Positions 44,399 to 52,920 of a stretch of 58,328 nucleotides of DNA are shown in pieces (position 1 is the stretch's first letter; every line of letters begins with the position of its first letter). The position numbers and the translations under genes were made by a program. This DNA comes from an uncultured bacterium (lineage in GTDB: Bacteria > Cyanobacteriota > Vampirovibrionia > Gastranaerophilales > Gastranaerophilaceae): the NCBI GenBank assembly GCA_949294335.1, contig CASFGO010000004.1:1-58328 (forward strand), written 5' to 3'. The notes below the pieces were generated by a model. The model did not search any database. It was given only the letters and a program-made list of their open reading frames with translations, and was not told the DNA's origin.

Positions 44399-44430
44399 CA
44401 AAAAAAATATTGTTCACATTTTAAAATAAT
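44396..44430 (+). promoter_or_regulatory. TAGCAA-type promoter box, GNAT gene 44431
   Basis: TAGCAA (44396-44401) with 29 bases to the ATG, an A tract, GTTCACATTTTA and AAAATAAT directly before the start. No Shine-Dalgarno site. Confidence 0.65.
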
Positions 44431-45159
44431 ATGAACAATATTACGTTTACATCACGAAATAATCCCGTTCCTAACTTTGAAATTAAAACAAACAAAGGAA
44501 TTTTAAAAGTTGAAGAAATATCAACCAAAGATAAAAAAATTGATAAAGAAACAATTGATGCAACAGATTTTTTCGTATATAACTTTGCAACAAATACCAA
44601 AGATCCTAGTTTTCTTAAATATTTAGATATGCCAAAATCTGAATACAAAAAAAGCATAAAAAAATTTTCAAACTACATGAAAAATATGTTTAATCAAGAT
44701 GATGGAAATCTTACATATTTAATCGCAAAAGACTCTAAAGGGAATGTCCAAGCAAGATGTATAACAAAATCATTAGATGATTTTGGAGGTATATCTGATA
44801 AAAATACATTATGTGTTGATTCGGTTGCAGTAAATAAAGAATATCGAGGAAATAATGTTGGAAGCATTATGGTTAACAAAATAATTGAGCAATCAAAAGA
44901 TCAATTTAAGGATATATTTCTAGTTGCAGATAATTGTGCTGTTCCATCATATAAAAAAGGCTGGAAGTTAGAAGAATTTAAACCAGAAAATGAAAACCAA
45001 GAAAAGGTTTTTAATATTATAAAAGAAGAACGTCCTGACTACCCTGAATATGTAACTTTTATGCATAAACCTATTAACACAGAAAGTTCAAGATGGTGGG
45101 AAAGATTTGAAAAATTATTAGAAAAAAAAGAAAAAGCACAGACTCCTGAAATCCAGTAA
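44431..45159 (+). CDS. GNAT-family N-acetyltransferase
   Basis: 242 residues. The acetyl-CoA-binding motif is clear: CVDSVAVNKEYRGNNVGSIMVNKIIEQ (about 129-155, with the R/Q-x-x-G-x-G/A type loop). The N-terminus MNNITFTSRNN is a variant of the I-x-F-x motif of the GNAT-like array, though the rest is not an obvious paralogue of it. Substrate unknown. A Lys/Glu-rich C-terminal tail of about 25 residues follows. It is expressed from a TAGCAA-type box. Confidence 0.8.
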   Translation: MNNITFTSRNNPVPNFEIKTNKGILKVEEISTKDKKIDKETIDATDFFVYNFATNTKDPSFLKYLDMPKSEYKKSIKKFSNYMKNMFNQDDGNLTYLIAKDSKGNVQARCITKSLDDFGGISDKNTLCVDSVAVNKEYRGNNVGSIMVNKIIEQSKDQFKDIFLVADNCAVPSYKKGWKLEEFKPENENQEKVFNIIKEERPDYPEYVTFMHKPINTESSRWWERFEKLLEKKEKAQTPEIQ

Positions 45160-45262
45160 TATTTGAACTCTAAACTATACGGTTGATATTCTAATTTTTA
45201 TACTAAAGATTCAAAAATTAAGTCCGTCTATCATGCTACATCAGACAATTTATGGAGAAGTA

Positions 45263-46912
45263 ATGTCCGAACAGCTTACGATACCGGCAGTTAATAAGAC
45301 TGAGGAAGCAGAAAAGGCACTAGAAAGTGCTCGTCTTGCACACCAAAGATATCTTATAAAACAGCAAAAAGAAGACATCGATAGAGCTATACTTTATTAT
45401 GTTGATGCAATAAAATACAACCCTAAACTTGCAGAAGCATATTATCGTCTTGCAAGTCTTATGTGGGAAAAAGGACAAATTAGCTTAGAAAGTGCAATTG
45501 AACAATGCAAAACGGCAATAACTTTAGAACCTGAGAATGTTAATGCACATATTTATACAGGATATTTTTATTCTCTTGCAAATGATTTCATAAATGCTGA
45601 AGAAGAATTTAAGATTGCTATAAATCAACAAAAAATGAATTCAGCAAGACCAAGATTATTTTTATCACAACTTATAAACAAACAAATGCACCTTGAAGGT
45701 AAAACTATAGGTGGAATGTTTAAATCTTTTTATTATTTTGTCACAGGGAGCATTTTATTTATGAGCGATTACCCCGCATTAAAAATGATGTATGAATCGA
45801 TATCAGATAATTTTTCTGTATTTTCATACAAAACACTTGGTGCAACTCTAGAAAAAATTCGAATGTTTCCAACTGCATTCAATGCTTATGCATTAGGTAT
45901 GGAAAAAACTCAACATGGAGATATTTTCTACAAAAAATTAGGAGATTTATCATTAGAATGTAATGATGTTGTTGCAAGTCTTGAATATTACAAAAATGCT
46001 CTAAAAACAACTCCACAAAACCGAGAAGTTCTAATAAAACTTGCAACAATAATGCAAACATATTTCCCTGATGAAATTGATACAATAATTGATTACTATA
46101 ACCAATTATTAGAATTTGGAATTGATAACGCAAAAATCTATTATGAATTAGGACATTTATATCTAAGACGAAATGACAAAATTAATTCAGTTTCAGCATT
46201 TAAACTTGCATTAAATGAAGATAGTGAAAACCCATATTATAATAATTCATTAGCATACGCCCTTGTTCGTGCAGAACTATACGATGATGCTATAGAATAT
46301 TATCAAAAAGCAATTAAACTAAACCCTGATGCAGGATGGACATCTATTGTATGTCATGCATTAGGTGCTTTATATGGAGAAGTAAAAGGTAACTTTGAAG
46401 CCGCAGAAGCAACATTCCAAGCAGGCTTAGTATTAGATTCTAATAACTATGATTTATTACTATCCCTTGGGGACTTATTCATGGCAAAAGGTGATTTAGA
46501 CAAAGCAATAAGAACTTATTGCGATGGTATTTCTATGAATCCAGATAATTTCTTGGCATATGCAAAAGCGGGACTTGCGTTATGGGAAAAAGATTATATT
46601 GAAGAAGCTTTAGTTTCTTTACATAAAGCAGTAGATTTGAATCCTGACTTTGAAATTGCTCATAATAACTTAGGAGTAGTATATCTTGATGGAATTGGAG
46701 ATGCAGAAGAAGCATCTACTTATTTTTTAAGAGCAATTGAAATTAATCCAAACTACACACTTGCATATTTTAATACAGCTAGAGCTTATCAAGCAATGGA
46801 TGAAAAAACAAAATCAGCAGAATATTACCAAATGGCATTAGATCTAAATAAGATTACTTATGAATTAGATGAGCGTGATATTTTAGAAAGATTACACGGA
46901 TTATTTGACTAA
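45263..46912 (+). CDS. large TPR-repeat protein (paralogue of 29008-30603)
   Basis: About 549 residues, TPR motifs from residue 40 onward with a non-TPR interruption near 140-200 (KTIGGMFKSFYYFVTGSILFMSDYPAL). Late repeats are regular (YYELGHLYLRRNDKINSVSAFKLA; AHNNLGVVYLDGIGDAEEASTYF). It shares the plan and C-terminal tail of the TPR protein in the PilZ operon. The ATG at 45263 has GGAG upstream; an in-frame longer start at 45233 is less likely. Single gene. Confidence 0.85.
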   Translation: MSEQLTIPAVNKTEEAEKALESARLAHQRYLIKQQKEDIDRAILYYVDAIKYNPKLAEAYYRLASLMWEKGQISLESAIEQCKTAITLEPENVNAHIYTGYFYSLANDFINAEEEFKIAINQQKMNSARPRLFLSQLINKQMHLEGKTIGGMFKSFYYFVTGSILFMSDYPALKMMYESISDNFSVFSYKTLGATLEKIRMFPTAFNAYALGMEKTQHGDIFYKKLGDLSLECNDVVASLEYYKNALKTTPQNREVLIKLATIMQTYFPDEIDTIIDYYNQLLEFGIDNAKIYYELGHLYLRRNDKINSVSAFKLALNEDSENPYYNNSLAYALVRAELYDDAIEYYQKAIKLNPDAGWTSIVCHALGALYGEVKGNFEAAEATFQAGLVLDSNNYDLLLSLGDLFMAKGDLDKAIRTYCDGISMNPDNFLAYAKAGLALWEKDYIEEALVSLHKAVDLNPDFEIAHNNLGVVYLDGIGDAEEASTYFLRAIEINPNYTLAYFNTARAYQAMDEKTKSAEYYQMALDLNKITYELDERDILERLHGLFD

Positions 46913-47241
46913 GGGGTAAATGAGTAAATGGATAAATATAGGGGAAGAACTCTATAAAAAGATTAAGAATTCTCCCAAAGAATATAAAATATTAAAACAC
47001 TATTTTAAAAATTCTTTTGTTATATATTAATTTTAGAATTATAACTTTCCCAATCATTACAAGGAGTTGGAATTATTTTACAAGGTTAGTTACCCCCTCT
47101 CCTATTGAAATAGGAGAGGGGAAGGGGTGAGGTAAAATATCATAAATTAAAACAACTTATATAACTATAACTTACACCTCACCTTAATCCTCTCCTCAAG
47201 GAGAGGAAAAATTTTAAAATTCATTTACCCTTTGGTTAACA
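46913..47241. repeat. intergenic region with MITE-like inverted repeat
   Basis: No gene is supported. CCCCTCTCCTAT / ATAGGAGAGGGG (47094-47105 and 47110-47121) forms one hairpin, and CCTCTCC/GGAGAGG (47189-47206) a second. Across the gap, GGTGAGGTAA (around 47126-47134) faces CTTACACCTCACC (47171-47183), so 47091-47207 can fold as one long imperfect inverted repeat. This type of CTCTCC-rich element is a common bacterial dispersed repeat. Confidence 0.55.
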
Positions 47242-49011
47242 TCAAATTAAATTCAATGCAATTGAAGGAGCTTGGTTGGCTGTTGCTAATAATGATGCGG
47301 ATGCTTGCTGTAATATTTGAGCTCTGATATAATCTGCTGATACTTCTGCAATATCTGCATCACGTATTGTTGATAATGATGAAGTTGTGTTTTCGATGCT
47401 TACATTTAGAGAATCTAATATTGAATCTAACCTATTTTGTACTGCACCTAATTCTGTTTGTTTTGCTGTTATCAAATCTAATACAGCATCTATTTCATCT
47501 AGAGAATTTCTTGCGCTATCTGTTGTTGAAACATCTATATCTATAGAAAAATCTAAGGATGTATCAAAAGATATTTTAGAATTTACAGAAGAATCTATAC
47601 CTATTTGCAGAGTAATTGATTCAGTATGAGTGTTATCATCTTGATCTCCAGAACCTTCATCAGGACTTGGAATAATAATCTCTGATGGAGGTTTTGCTTG
47701 TGTTAATGTACCATTAGCAATTAGTTGATTTAATTCATCTGTTGATACACCCTGCCCCCCATATGAGGATGTTATAATAGATGTATCTTTATTATAATAA
47801 CAATTAGATATACCTATTGATGACATCATTGAAGAACCAGCAAATCCTCCTCCAAAAAGAGAAACTGCGCATATAACTTCACAAGTAGAATAACAATTTG
47901 TTATAGAAGGAGAACCCCTTGTACAATCTCCTACAAACCCACCTGTATAGTGTTCACCATTTACACGACCTGTTGAATATGAATTGGTTATTGTTCCTCC
48001 GGAAACACTACCGACAAAACCTCCTGTAAATGATTCCCCACTTACATCAGTTGATGTATAAGAATTCTTTATAGTTCCTGTATTAGAAGCTACAAATCCG
48101 CCAACATACCAACCACCTTGCGATTCTGAAACAACTCCTGTAACATAACAATTATCTATTTCACCTCTATTTGAATAAGTCATTCCTGCAGCTTGAGATC
48201 CAGAACTTATCATACTAACATTATCTAAACCTAAGTTTGAAATTGTTCCACTATTTGCTTGTATAAAAGTAGCCATATCAGATTTTACTGATAAATTTTT
48301 TATAACGAAACCATTACCATTTAACTCTCCTGTGAAATTGAAATTACAATTCCAATTATAAGATGATAAATCTATATCATTCATTAAAATATATTTACCA
48401 TCTGGATTATCTTTTATAGCTTGTAATTCATCTGCTGTTTTAATAACCGTATAACCTTGAGCAACGGCTTCTTTTTTAGATAATCTATTTATTTTATTAA
48501 TAAAAGAACCATCTGCAGCAATCGGTAATGATTTTGTTGAAATTGATGCTGATGCTGCAATTCTAGATATAGAATTGCTTGCAACTTTATTACCTTGAAA
48601 CAATTTTATTCCATTATACTCAGTCGATTGCATTATACGATTAATTTCTTCCGTCCTTTGATCAATCTCAGCTTGAATTGCAGCAATTGAATCACTACCA
48701 TATGTCCCATTAGCTGCTTGTTCTGCTAAATCCCGCATCCTTTGTAAATGTGTTGTTACCAAATCCAAACTACTTGTGGCTGTATTCAACAATGATGTTC
48801 CTAACATTGTATTATTTTGAACAACATTATATGAGGACAAGTCTATTGCCATCTTGGTTGCTACAGCATAACCTGCGGCATCATCTTTTGCCGAATTTAT
48901 TCGATAACCTGTTGTCATTTGCTGCAAAGCTCTATCCAACTCCAAGGAAGATTGTTTTAATGACAACTGTACCATCAAGCTTGATATATTTGTATTGATT
49001 GTCAGCGCCAT
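47242..49011 (-). CDS. flagellin with GLUG-repeat insert (second)
   Basis: 589 residues. N-arm MALTINTNISSLMVQLSL to about 140, C-arm about 470-589 with QTELGAVQNRLDSILDSL, DADIAEVSA and SIALNLI. The insert begins near 195 with an ILMNDIDLSSYNWN-type strand, followed by GLUG-like repeats (WYVGGFVASN, ESFTGGFVGSV, EHYTGGFVGD). The insert differs from that of flagellin 2 though the arms are close, so the exposed domain is diversified. G+C is ordinary for the genome. GAGG lies nine bases before the ATG; a poly-G tract lies 78-88 bases before it. Confidence 0.92.
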   Translation of the reverse strand: MALTINTNISSLMVQLSLKQSSLELDRALQQMTTGYRINSAKDDAAGYAVATKMAIDLSSYNVVQNNTMLGTSLLNTATSSLDLVTTHLQRMRDLAEQAANGTYGSDSIAAIQAEIDQRTEEINRIMQSTEYNGIKLFQGNKVASNSISRIAASASISTKSLPIAADGSFINKINRLSKKEAVAQGYTVIKTADELQAIKDNPDGKYILMNDIDLSSYNWNCNFNFTGELNGNGFVIKNLSVKSDMATFIQANSGTISNLGLDNVSMISSGSQAAGMTYSNRGEIDNCYVTGVVSESQGGWYVGGFVASNTGTIKNSYTSTDVSGESFTGGFVGSVSGGTITNSYSTGRVNGEHYTGGFVGDCTRGSPSITNCYSTCEVICAVSLFGGGFAGSSMMSSIGISNCYYNKDTSIITSSYGGQGVSTDELNQLIANGTLTQAKPPSEIIIPSPDEGSGDQDDNTHTESITLQIGIDSSVNSKISFDTSLDFSIDIDVSTTDSARNSLDEIDAVLDLITAKQTELGAVQNRLDSILDSLNVSIENTTSSLSTIRDADIAEVSADYIRAQILQQASASLLATANQAPSIALNLI

Positions 49012-49088
49012 ATCATAACCTCACTTTCTTGTGAAGTTACAATAACGTTAAACCTCCCCTCAAAAAAGCTTATAAATAGGCTATTATA

Positions 49089-49099
49089 CCCCCCCCCCC
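49089..49099 (-). repeat. poly-G tract (11) upstream of GLUG flagellin 3
   Basis: Eleven consecutive C on the plus strand. On the coding strand it is followed directly by TATAATAGCC. Variation in tract length would change the distance between any upstream element and this TATAAT, or alter the mRNA leader. Confidence 0.75.
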
Positions 49100-49225
49100 G
49101 ATCCATAGAGAGGCTGGACTGCAAGGGTTTGCAGTGTTTAACATACAAAATTCATAATTCAATCCTTTTGAATAGAACAATTATTTTATCCCTAGGTATT
49201 AAAGTGATAGTATATATACATTCTT

Positions 49226-49253
49226 ATTATAAACTATTTATATATTTTTGCAA
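49226..49253 (-). promoter_or_regulatory. candidate promoter of GLUG flagellin 3
   Basis: TTGCAA (49248-49253) and TATAAT (49226-49231), minus strand, 16 bases apart. It is homologous to the promoter of flagellin 2. A TATAAT also follows the poly-G tract and is a second candidate -10 box. Confidence 0.6.
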
Positions 49254-49298
49254 TATTTATTAAGGGAAATTAACACATACTATTTGTACGGACATATA

Positions 49299-49784
49299 TC
49301 AATTAATTACATCATCTAATAAATTTTCTGATTTAGATGATTGTACAGCTAATTCGTCACAACGTTCATTAAACTCGTGTCCGTTATGACCTTTTACCCA
49401 AATTAAATCAATGTCATGAGGCTTCATTGCATTTAGTAATCGTTGCCATAAATCTACATTTTTAACAGTTTTTTTAGATGCAGTCTTCCAATTATTTTTT
49501 TGCCAAGAATCAATCCATTTTTGTTCAAATGCATCAATAAAATATTTACTATCTGATGTTATTCTAACCTTACAAGGTTTTTTCAATGCTTCTAAGCCTA
49601 CAATAACAGCTAACAACTCCATTCTATTATTAGTCGTTAACTTATACCCTGCTGTCAGTTCTTTTTCATGATATTTACCAGTAGAATCTTTAAACCTTAA
49701 AATAGTTCCATATCCACCAGCACCAGGATTACCTGAACAGGCTCCATCTGTATACATCTCAACTAATAATTTACTCTCTTCCAT
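49299..49784 (-). CDS. rnhA: ribonuclease HI
   Basis: 161 residues; removes RNA from RNA-DNA hybrids. The catalytic D-E-D-D set is readable: D in [12 protein letters not shown] near 12, E in NNRMELLA near 53, D in ITSDSKYF near 76, and D in ERCDELA near 145. [10 protein letters not shown] is the conserved His loop. Its upstream neighbour fba is divergent. Confidence 0.95.
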   Translation of the reverse strand: MEESKLLVEMYTDGACSGNPGAGGYGTILRFKDSTGKYHEKELTAGYKLTTNNRMELLAVIVGLEALKKPCKVRITSDSKYFIDAFEQKWIDSWQKNNWKTASKKTVKNVDLWQRLLNAMKPHDIDLIWVKGHNGHEFNERCDELAVQSSKSENLLDDVIN

Positions 49785-49916
49785 ATAAAAATATTATATA
49801 CAAAAGTAGTTTATGTCAATAAAATCAATATTTTTATCCCCCTTGTAAAAACATTATATTTATTGTATTTTTTTAGGTGTAAGGATATTTTTTTACAGTA
49901 TAAGAAGGAGGCTCAA

Positions 49917-50876
49917 ATGAGCGAAAGAAAATTAGTCGGAACTAACGAAATGTTCCAAAAAGCATTAGCTGGCGGATATGCTATCGGTGCTTACAACGTA
50001 AATAACATGGAAATTTTACAAGCAATTGCTGAAGCAGCTGAAGAAACAAGATCACCAATCATTCTTCAAGTTTCTGCTGGGGCAAGAAAATATGCTAACC
50101 AAACTTACTTAGTAAAATTAGTTGAAGCTGCTTTAGCTACAACTACAGTACCTATCGCTTTACACTTAGATCACGGTGCTGATTTTGAAATTTGTAAAGC
50201 TTGTATCGACGGTGGTTTCTCTTCTGTTATGATCGACGGTTCAAGATTCTCATTCGAAGAAAACGTTGCTGTTACTAAGAAAGTTGTTGAATATGCTCAC
50301 GAAAGAGGAGTTTCTGTTGAAGCAGAACTTGGTAAATTAGCAGGTGTTGAAGATGACGTTAAAGTTGATGCTAAAGATGCTAAATACACTCACGTTAAAG
50401 AAGCTGTTGAATTTGTTAAACAAACTGGTTGTGATTCTTTAGCTATCGCTATCGGAACTTCACACGGTGCTTACAAATTCTCTGGTGAAGCTAAATTAGA
50501 CTTTGACAGATTAAAAGAAATTAAAGACGCATTAAAAGAAGCTGGATTTGGCGATTATCCAATCGTTCTTCACGGTTCTTCTTCAGTTCCACAAGATTTA
50601 GTTGCTAAATGTAATGAATACGGTGGTAAATTACCTAATGCTCAAGGTGTTCCTGAAGATATGCTTAATTATGCTTCTAAACACGGTGTTGCTAAAATTA
50701 ACATCGATACAGATTTAAGATTAGCTATGACTTCTACTATCAGAGAATTCTTCGTTGAACATCCTGATAAATTTGACCCACGTGAATACATGGGACCTGG
50801 TAGAACTGCAGTTAAAGAATTAGTTAAACACAAAATGATTGATGTTCTTGGTACTGCTGGTCACGCTGATGACTAA
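49917..50876 (+). CDS. fba: class II fructose-bisphosphate aldolase
   Basis: About 319 residues; interconverts fructose-1,6-bisphosphate with DHAP and glyceraldehyde-3-phosphate. HLDHGADFE contains a zinc ligand and the catalytic aspartate. Further family motifs are VSVEAELG and LHGSSSVP. AAGGAGG five bases before the ATG at 49917 fixes the start; the in-frame extension to 49863 is not translated. Its codon use is biased and base composition is slightly richer, consistent with high expression. Terminator at 50906-50935. Confidence 0.95.
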   Translation: MSERKLVGTNEMFQKALAGGYAIGAYNVNNMEILQAIAEAAEETRSPIILQVSAGARKYANQTYLVKLVEAALATTTVPIALHLDHGADFEICKACIDGGFSSVMIDGSRFSFEENVAVTKKVVEYAHERGVSVEAELGKLAGVEDDVKVDAKDAKYTHVKEAVEFVKQTGCDSLAIAIGTSHGAYKFSGEAKLDFDRLKEIKDALKEAGFGDYPIVLHGSSSVPQDLVAKCNEYGGKLPNAQGVPEDMLNYASKHGVAKINIDTDLRLAMTSTIREFFVEHPDKFDPREYMGPGRTAVKELVKHKMIDVLGTAGHADD

Positions 50877-50905
50877 TCTATAAAATAAATTTAATTTATT
50901 TGGAT

Positions 50906-50937
50906 AAAGAGGTTAATTATAATTAACCTCTTTATCT
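50906..50937 (+). terminator. fba terminator
   Basis: AAAGAGGTTAATT and AATTAACCTCTTT form a thirteen-base stem, followed by ATCTTTT. Confidence 0.8.
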
Positions 50938-50966
50938 TTTGTAAAAAATATGTTACAATCGGTTGT

Positions 50967-52001
50967 ATGAAAAAGACTTCTAGAACGGAATTAAATAAAT
51001 ATAAAATTTTACCCTTCAATTTATATAACGAAGCAGGAGAAATTATCCTTAAAGCTGGTGATGTTTTAACTGTAGGAAAGCTTTTACAATTAAAGGCTTA
51101 TGAAAATATATACAGAGACACTGCTTCAAATGAAGATGCTATTATTGAAAATGAAATATCATCTATTAGTAGAAAAGAAGCAAAACCAAATAAAACTATT
51201 AAAGAATTAATTAATGATGATTTCGATTATGATAACATCAATTTAACTGAATACAAAACTCCTATCAATAAATTTGCTAAAATTGATTATAAAGAACAAA
51301 TAAAAATGAAAGCCTATTTAACAAAAACAATTGAGTTATTAAATAGGACATCAATTAAAGAAGCATTTCCAAAACTTGCAAATTTAAGTGACATAATAAC
51401 TAAAAATGTAATACCTAAATTTACAGAAATTGAACATTACTCTGAACTTAGATTATTAGGAGAATATGAAGTTTGCCATCCAATTAATGTTGCGATTATG
51501 GCTGGTATGATTGCAAAAAAAATGGATTTTGAAAATGAATTTATTTCTGACATAATTCTTTCAGGAATACTTCACGATATAGGGAAATATAGAATTAAAA
51601 ATGCTTTTGAATCTCAGTTAACAACTACAACAGATGCTGATGAAATAAAAAAGCATACTATTATTGGTTATAACATTCTCAAAAATGAATTAAATCTTCC
51701 TGAACATATATGTAATGTTGCTCTACAACATCATGAGCATAATGATGGGACAGGTTACCCTCACGGGATATCAAGTGACTGGATTAGTATTGAAAGTCAG
51801 ATTATAAATGTATGTAACAGTTATGACAATTTTGCTTTTAACAAATCCGGAAATGCAATAAAGAATAATCGAGATGTTCTTAGACTTATGTTATCAATTG
51901 GAACAAAACGTTTTTCTGCTGAAATTCTTTACACTTTTGCTCATATGTTTAGTTACAACGATACAATGAATTTTAGTGATATGTCATCTTATTCTGCATA
52001 A
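50967..52001 (+). CDS. HD-GYP domain protein, putative c-di-GMP phosphodiesterase
   Basis: 344 residues. The HD-GYP domain occupies about 160-330: H171, HD at 203-204 in ILHDIGKYR, H230, HHE at 255-257, and DGTGYP at 260-265, so the metal ligands and GYP element are complete. The N-terminal 150 residues have no recognised sensor and resemble the short N-terminal domain found before HD-GYP in other proteins. Together with the PilZ protein it indicates c-di-GMP signalling. No diguanylate cyclase (GGDEF) is present in this window. Terminator at 52022-52060. Confidence 0.85.
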   Translation: MKKTSRTELNKYKILPFNLYNEAGEIILKAGDVLTVGKLLQLKAYENIYRDTASNEDAIIENEISSISRKEAKPNKTIKELINDDFDYDNINLTEYKTPINKFAKIDYKEQIKMKAYLTKTIELLNRTSIKEAFPKLANLSDIITKNVIPKFTEIEHYSELRLLGEYEVCHPINVAIMAGMIAKKMDFENEFISDIILSGILHDIGKYRIKNAFESQLTTTTDADEIKKHTIIGYNILKNELNLPEHICNVALQHHEHNDGTGYPHGISSDWISIESQIINVCNSYDNFAFNKSGNAIKNNRDVLRLMLSIGTKRFSAEILYTFAHMFSYNDTMNFSDMSSYSA

Positions 52002-52021
52002 TAAAAATAGTATTCAAAATT

Positions 52022-52060
52022 AAAAGAGGTACCTTAATAAAATTAAGATACCTCTTTTTG
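52022..52060 (+). terminator. bidirectional terminator between HD-GYP gene and rpsO
   Basis: AAAAGAGGTACCTTAAT and ATTAAGATACCTCTTTT pair with one bulge or mismatch, flanked by A and T tracts on each side. Confidence 0.85.
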
Positions 52061-52078
52061 AAAACAAATAATTTAAAA

Positions 52079-52348
52079 TTAACCACGAATGTTTAATTTT
52101 TTAATTAAAGTTCTATAACCTTCAAGATCTCTAGATTTTAGGTAAGAAAGTAATCTTTTTCTTTTACCTACCATCATTAACAAACCACGTTTTGTTGCAA
52201 AATCTTTTTTATTAGATTTTAAGTGTTCTGTTAATTCAGAAATTTTTTGAGTTAACATAGCGATTTGAACTTCTACTGCTCCAGTATCTTGAGCATTTTT
52301 TCCGTATTTTTCAACGATTTCTTTTTTGTTTTTTAAGTTAATTGACAT
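52079..52348 (-). CDS. rpsO: 30S ribosomal protein S15
   Basis: 89 residues, the usual S15 length. It binds 16S rRNA early in small-subunit assembly. [23 protein letters not shown] and [23 protein letters not shown] blocks (here [21 protein letters not shown]) are typical. Monocistronic with its own promoter at 52403-52430. A leader hairpin at 52369-52392 could be an autoregulatory site, as S15 represses itself in several phyla with unrelated RNA structures. Confidence 0.97.
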   Translation of the reverse strand: MSINLKNKKEIVEKYGKNAQDTGAVEVQIAMLTQKISELTEHLKSNKKDFATKRGLLMMVGKRKRLLSYLKSRDLEGYRTLIKKLNIRG

Positions 52349-52368
52349 GTTTGTTTTCCTTTATTGTT

Positions 52369-52392
52369 GAGTGATTATTGGCGTAAGCACTC
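52369..52392 (-). promoter_or_regulatory. rpsO leader hairpin
   Basis: GAGTG and CACTC (52369-52373 and 52388-52392) can pair around a 14-base loop in the S15 mRNA leader. Possible S15-binding site by analogy; no known structure is matched. Confidence 0.35.
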
Positions 52393-52402
52393 TACATCAT
52401 TT

Positions 52403-52430
52403 ATAATATTATATCAAATCTAAAAATCAA
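52403..52430 (-). promoter_or_regulatory. rpsO promoter candidate
   Basis: TTGATT (52425-52430) and TATTAT (52403-52408), minus strand, 16 bases apart. Confidence 0.5.
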
Positions 52431-52485
52431 GAGGTGGGTAAACATTTTTAATTAAAATTTACTATACAAATTTAACTAAAAAAGA

Positions 52486-52920
52486 TTAATTAAGAATAAA
52501 TGTTACAGGTCCATCATTAATTAATTCAACATCCATCATTGCACCAAAAACTCCTGTTTTAACAGGCAAACCCTTTTCTTCCAATTTTGAAACGAAGTAT
52601 TCATACATTTCATTAGCTTTATCAGGAACTTCTGCCCTATCAAAACTTGGACGAGTACCCTTTGAACAGTTACCTGCTAAAGTAAATTGTGATACAACAA
52701 GAACTTCTCCTGAAATATCAGAGACAGATTTATTCATTTTACCGGATTCATCTTCAAAGATTCTTAATTTAGAAATTTTATCCGCGATTTTATCTGCATT
52801 TTCTATTTCATCATCTTTTTCCACGCCATATAATACCAATATTCCTTGATTAATTTTGGAATATAATTCATCATTAATTGTTACAGATGCTCTTTTTACT
52901 CGTTGAATAACTGCTTTCAT
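52486..52920 (-). CDS. dtd: D-aminoacyl-tRNA deacylase
   Basis: 144 residues; hydrolyses D-aminoacyl-tRNAs. The N-terminus MKAVIQRVKRASVTIND, the SQFTLAGNCSKGTRPSF block and the C-terminal DGPVTFILN (Gly-cisPro motif) are diagnostic. Its ATG overlaps the stop of the glycosyltransferase gene (TAATG), so it is the last gene of the DUF475-rlmN-maf-dtd operon. Confidence 0.95.
   Translation of the reverse strand: MKAVIQRVKRASVTINDELYSKINQGILVLYGVEKDDEIENADKIADKISKLRIFEDESGKMNKSVSDISGEVLVVSQFTLAGNCSKGTRPSFDRAEVPDKANEMYEYFVSKLEEKGLPVKTGVFGAMMDVELINDGPVTFILN

Noticed and set aside
47630..48600. Interpretation of the GLUG insert as a metallopeptidase domain (flagellinolysin type)
   Set aside because: No HExxH motif is present in either insert; the repeats match GLUG strands instead.
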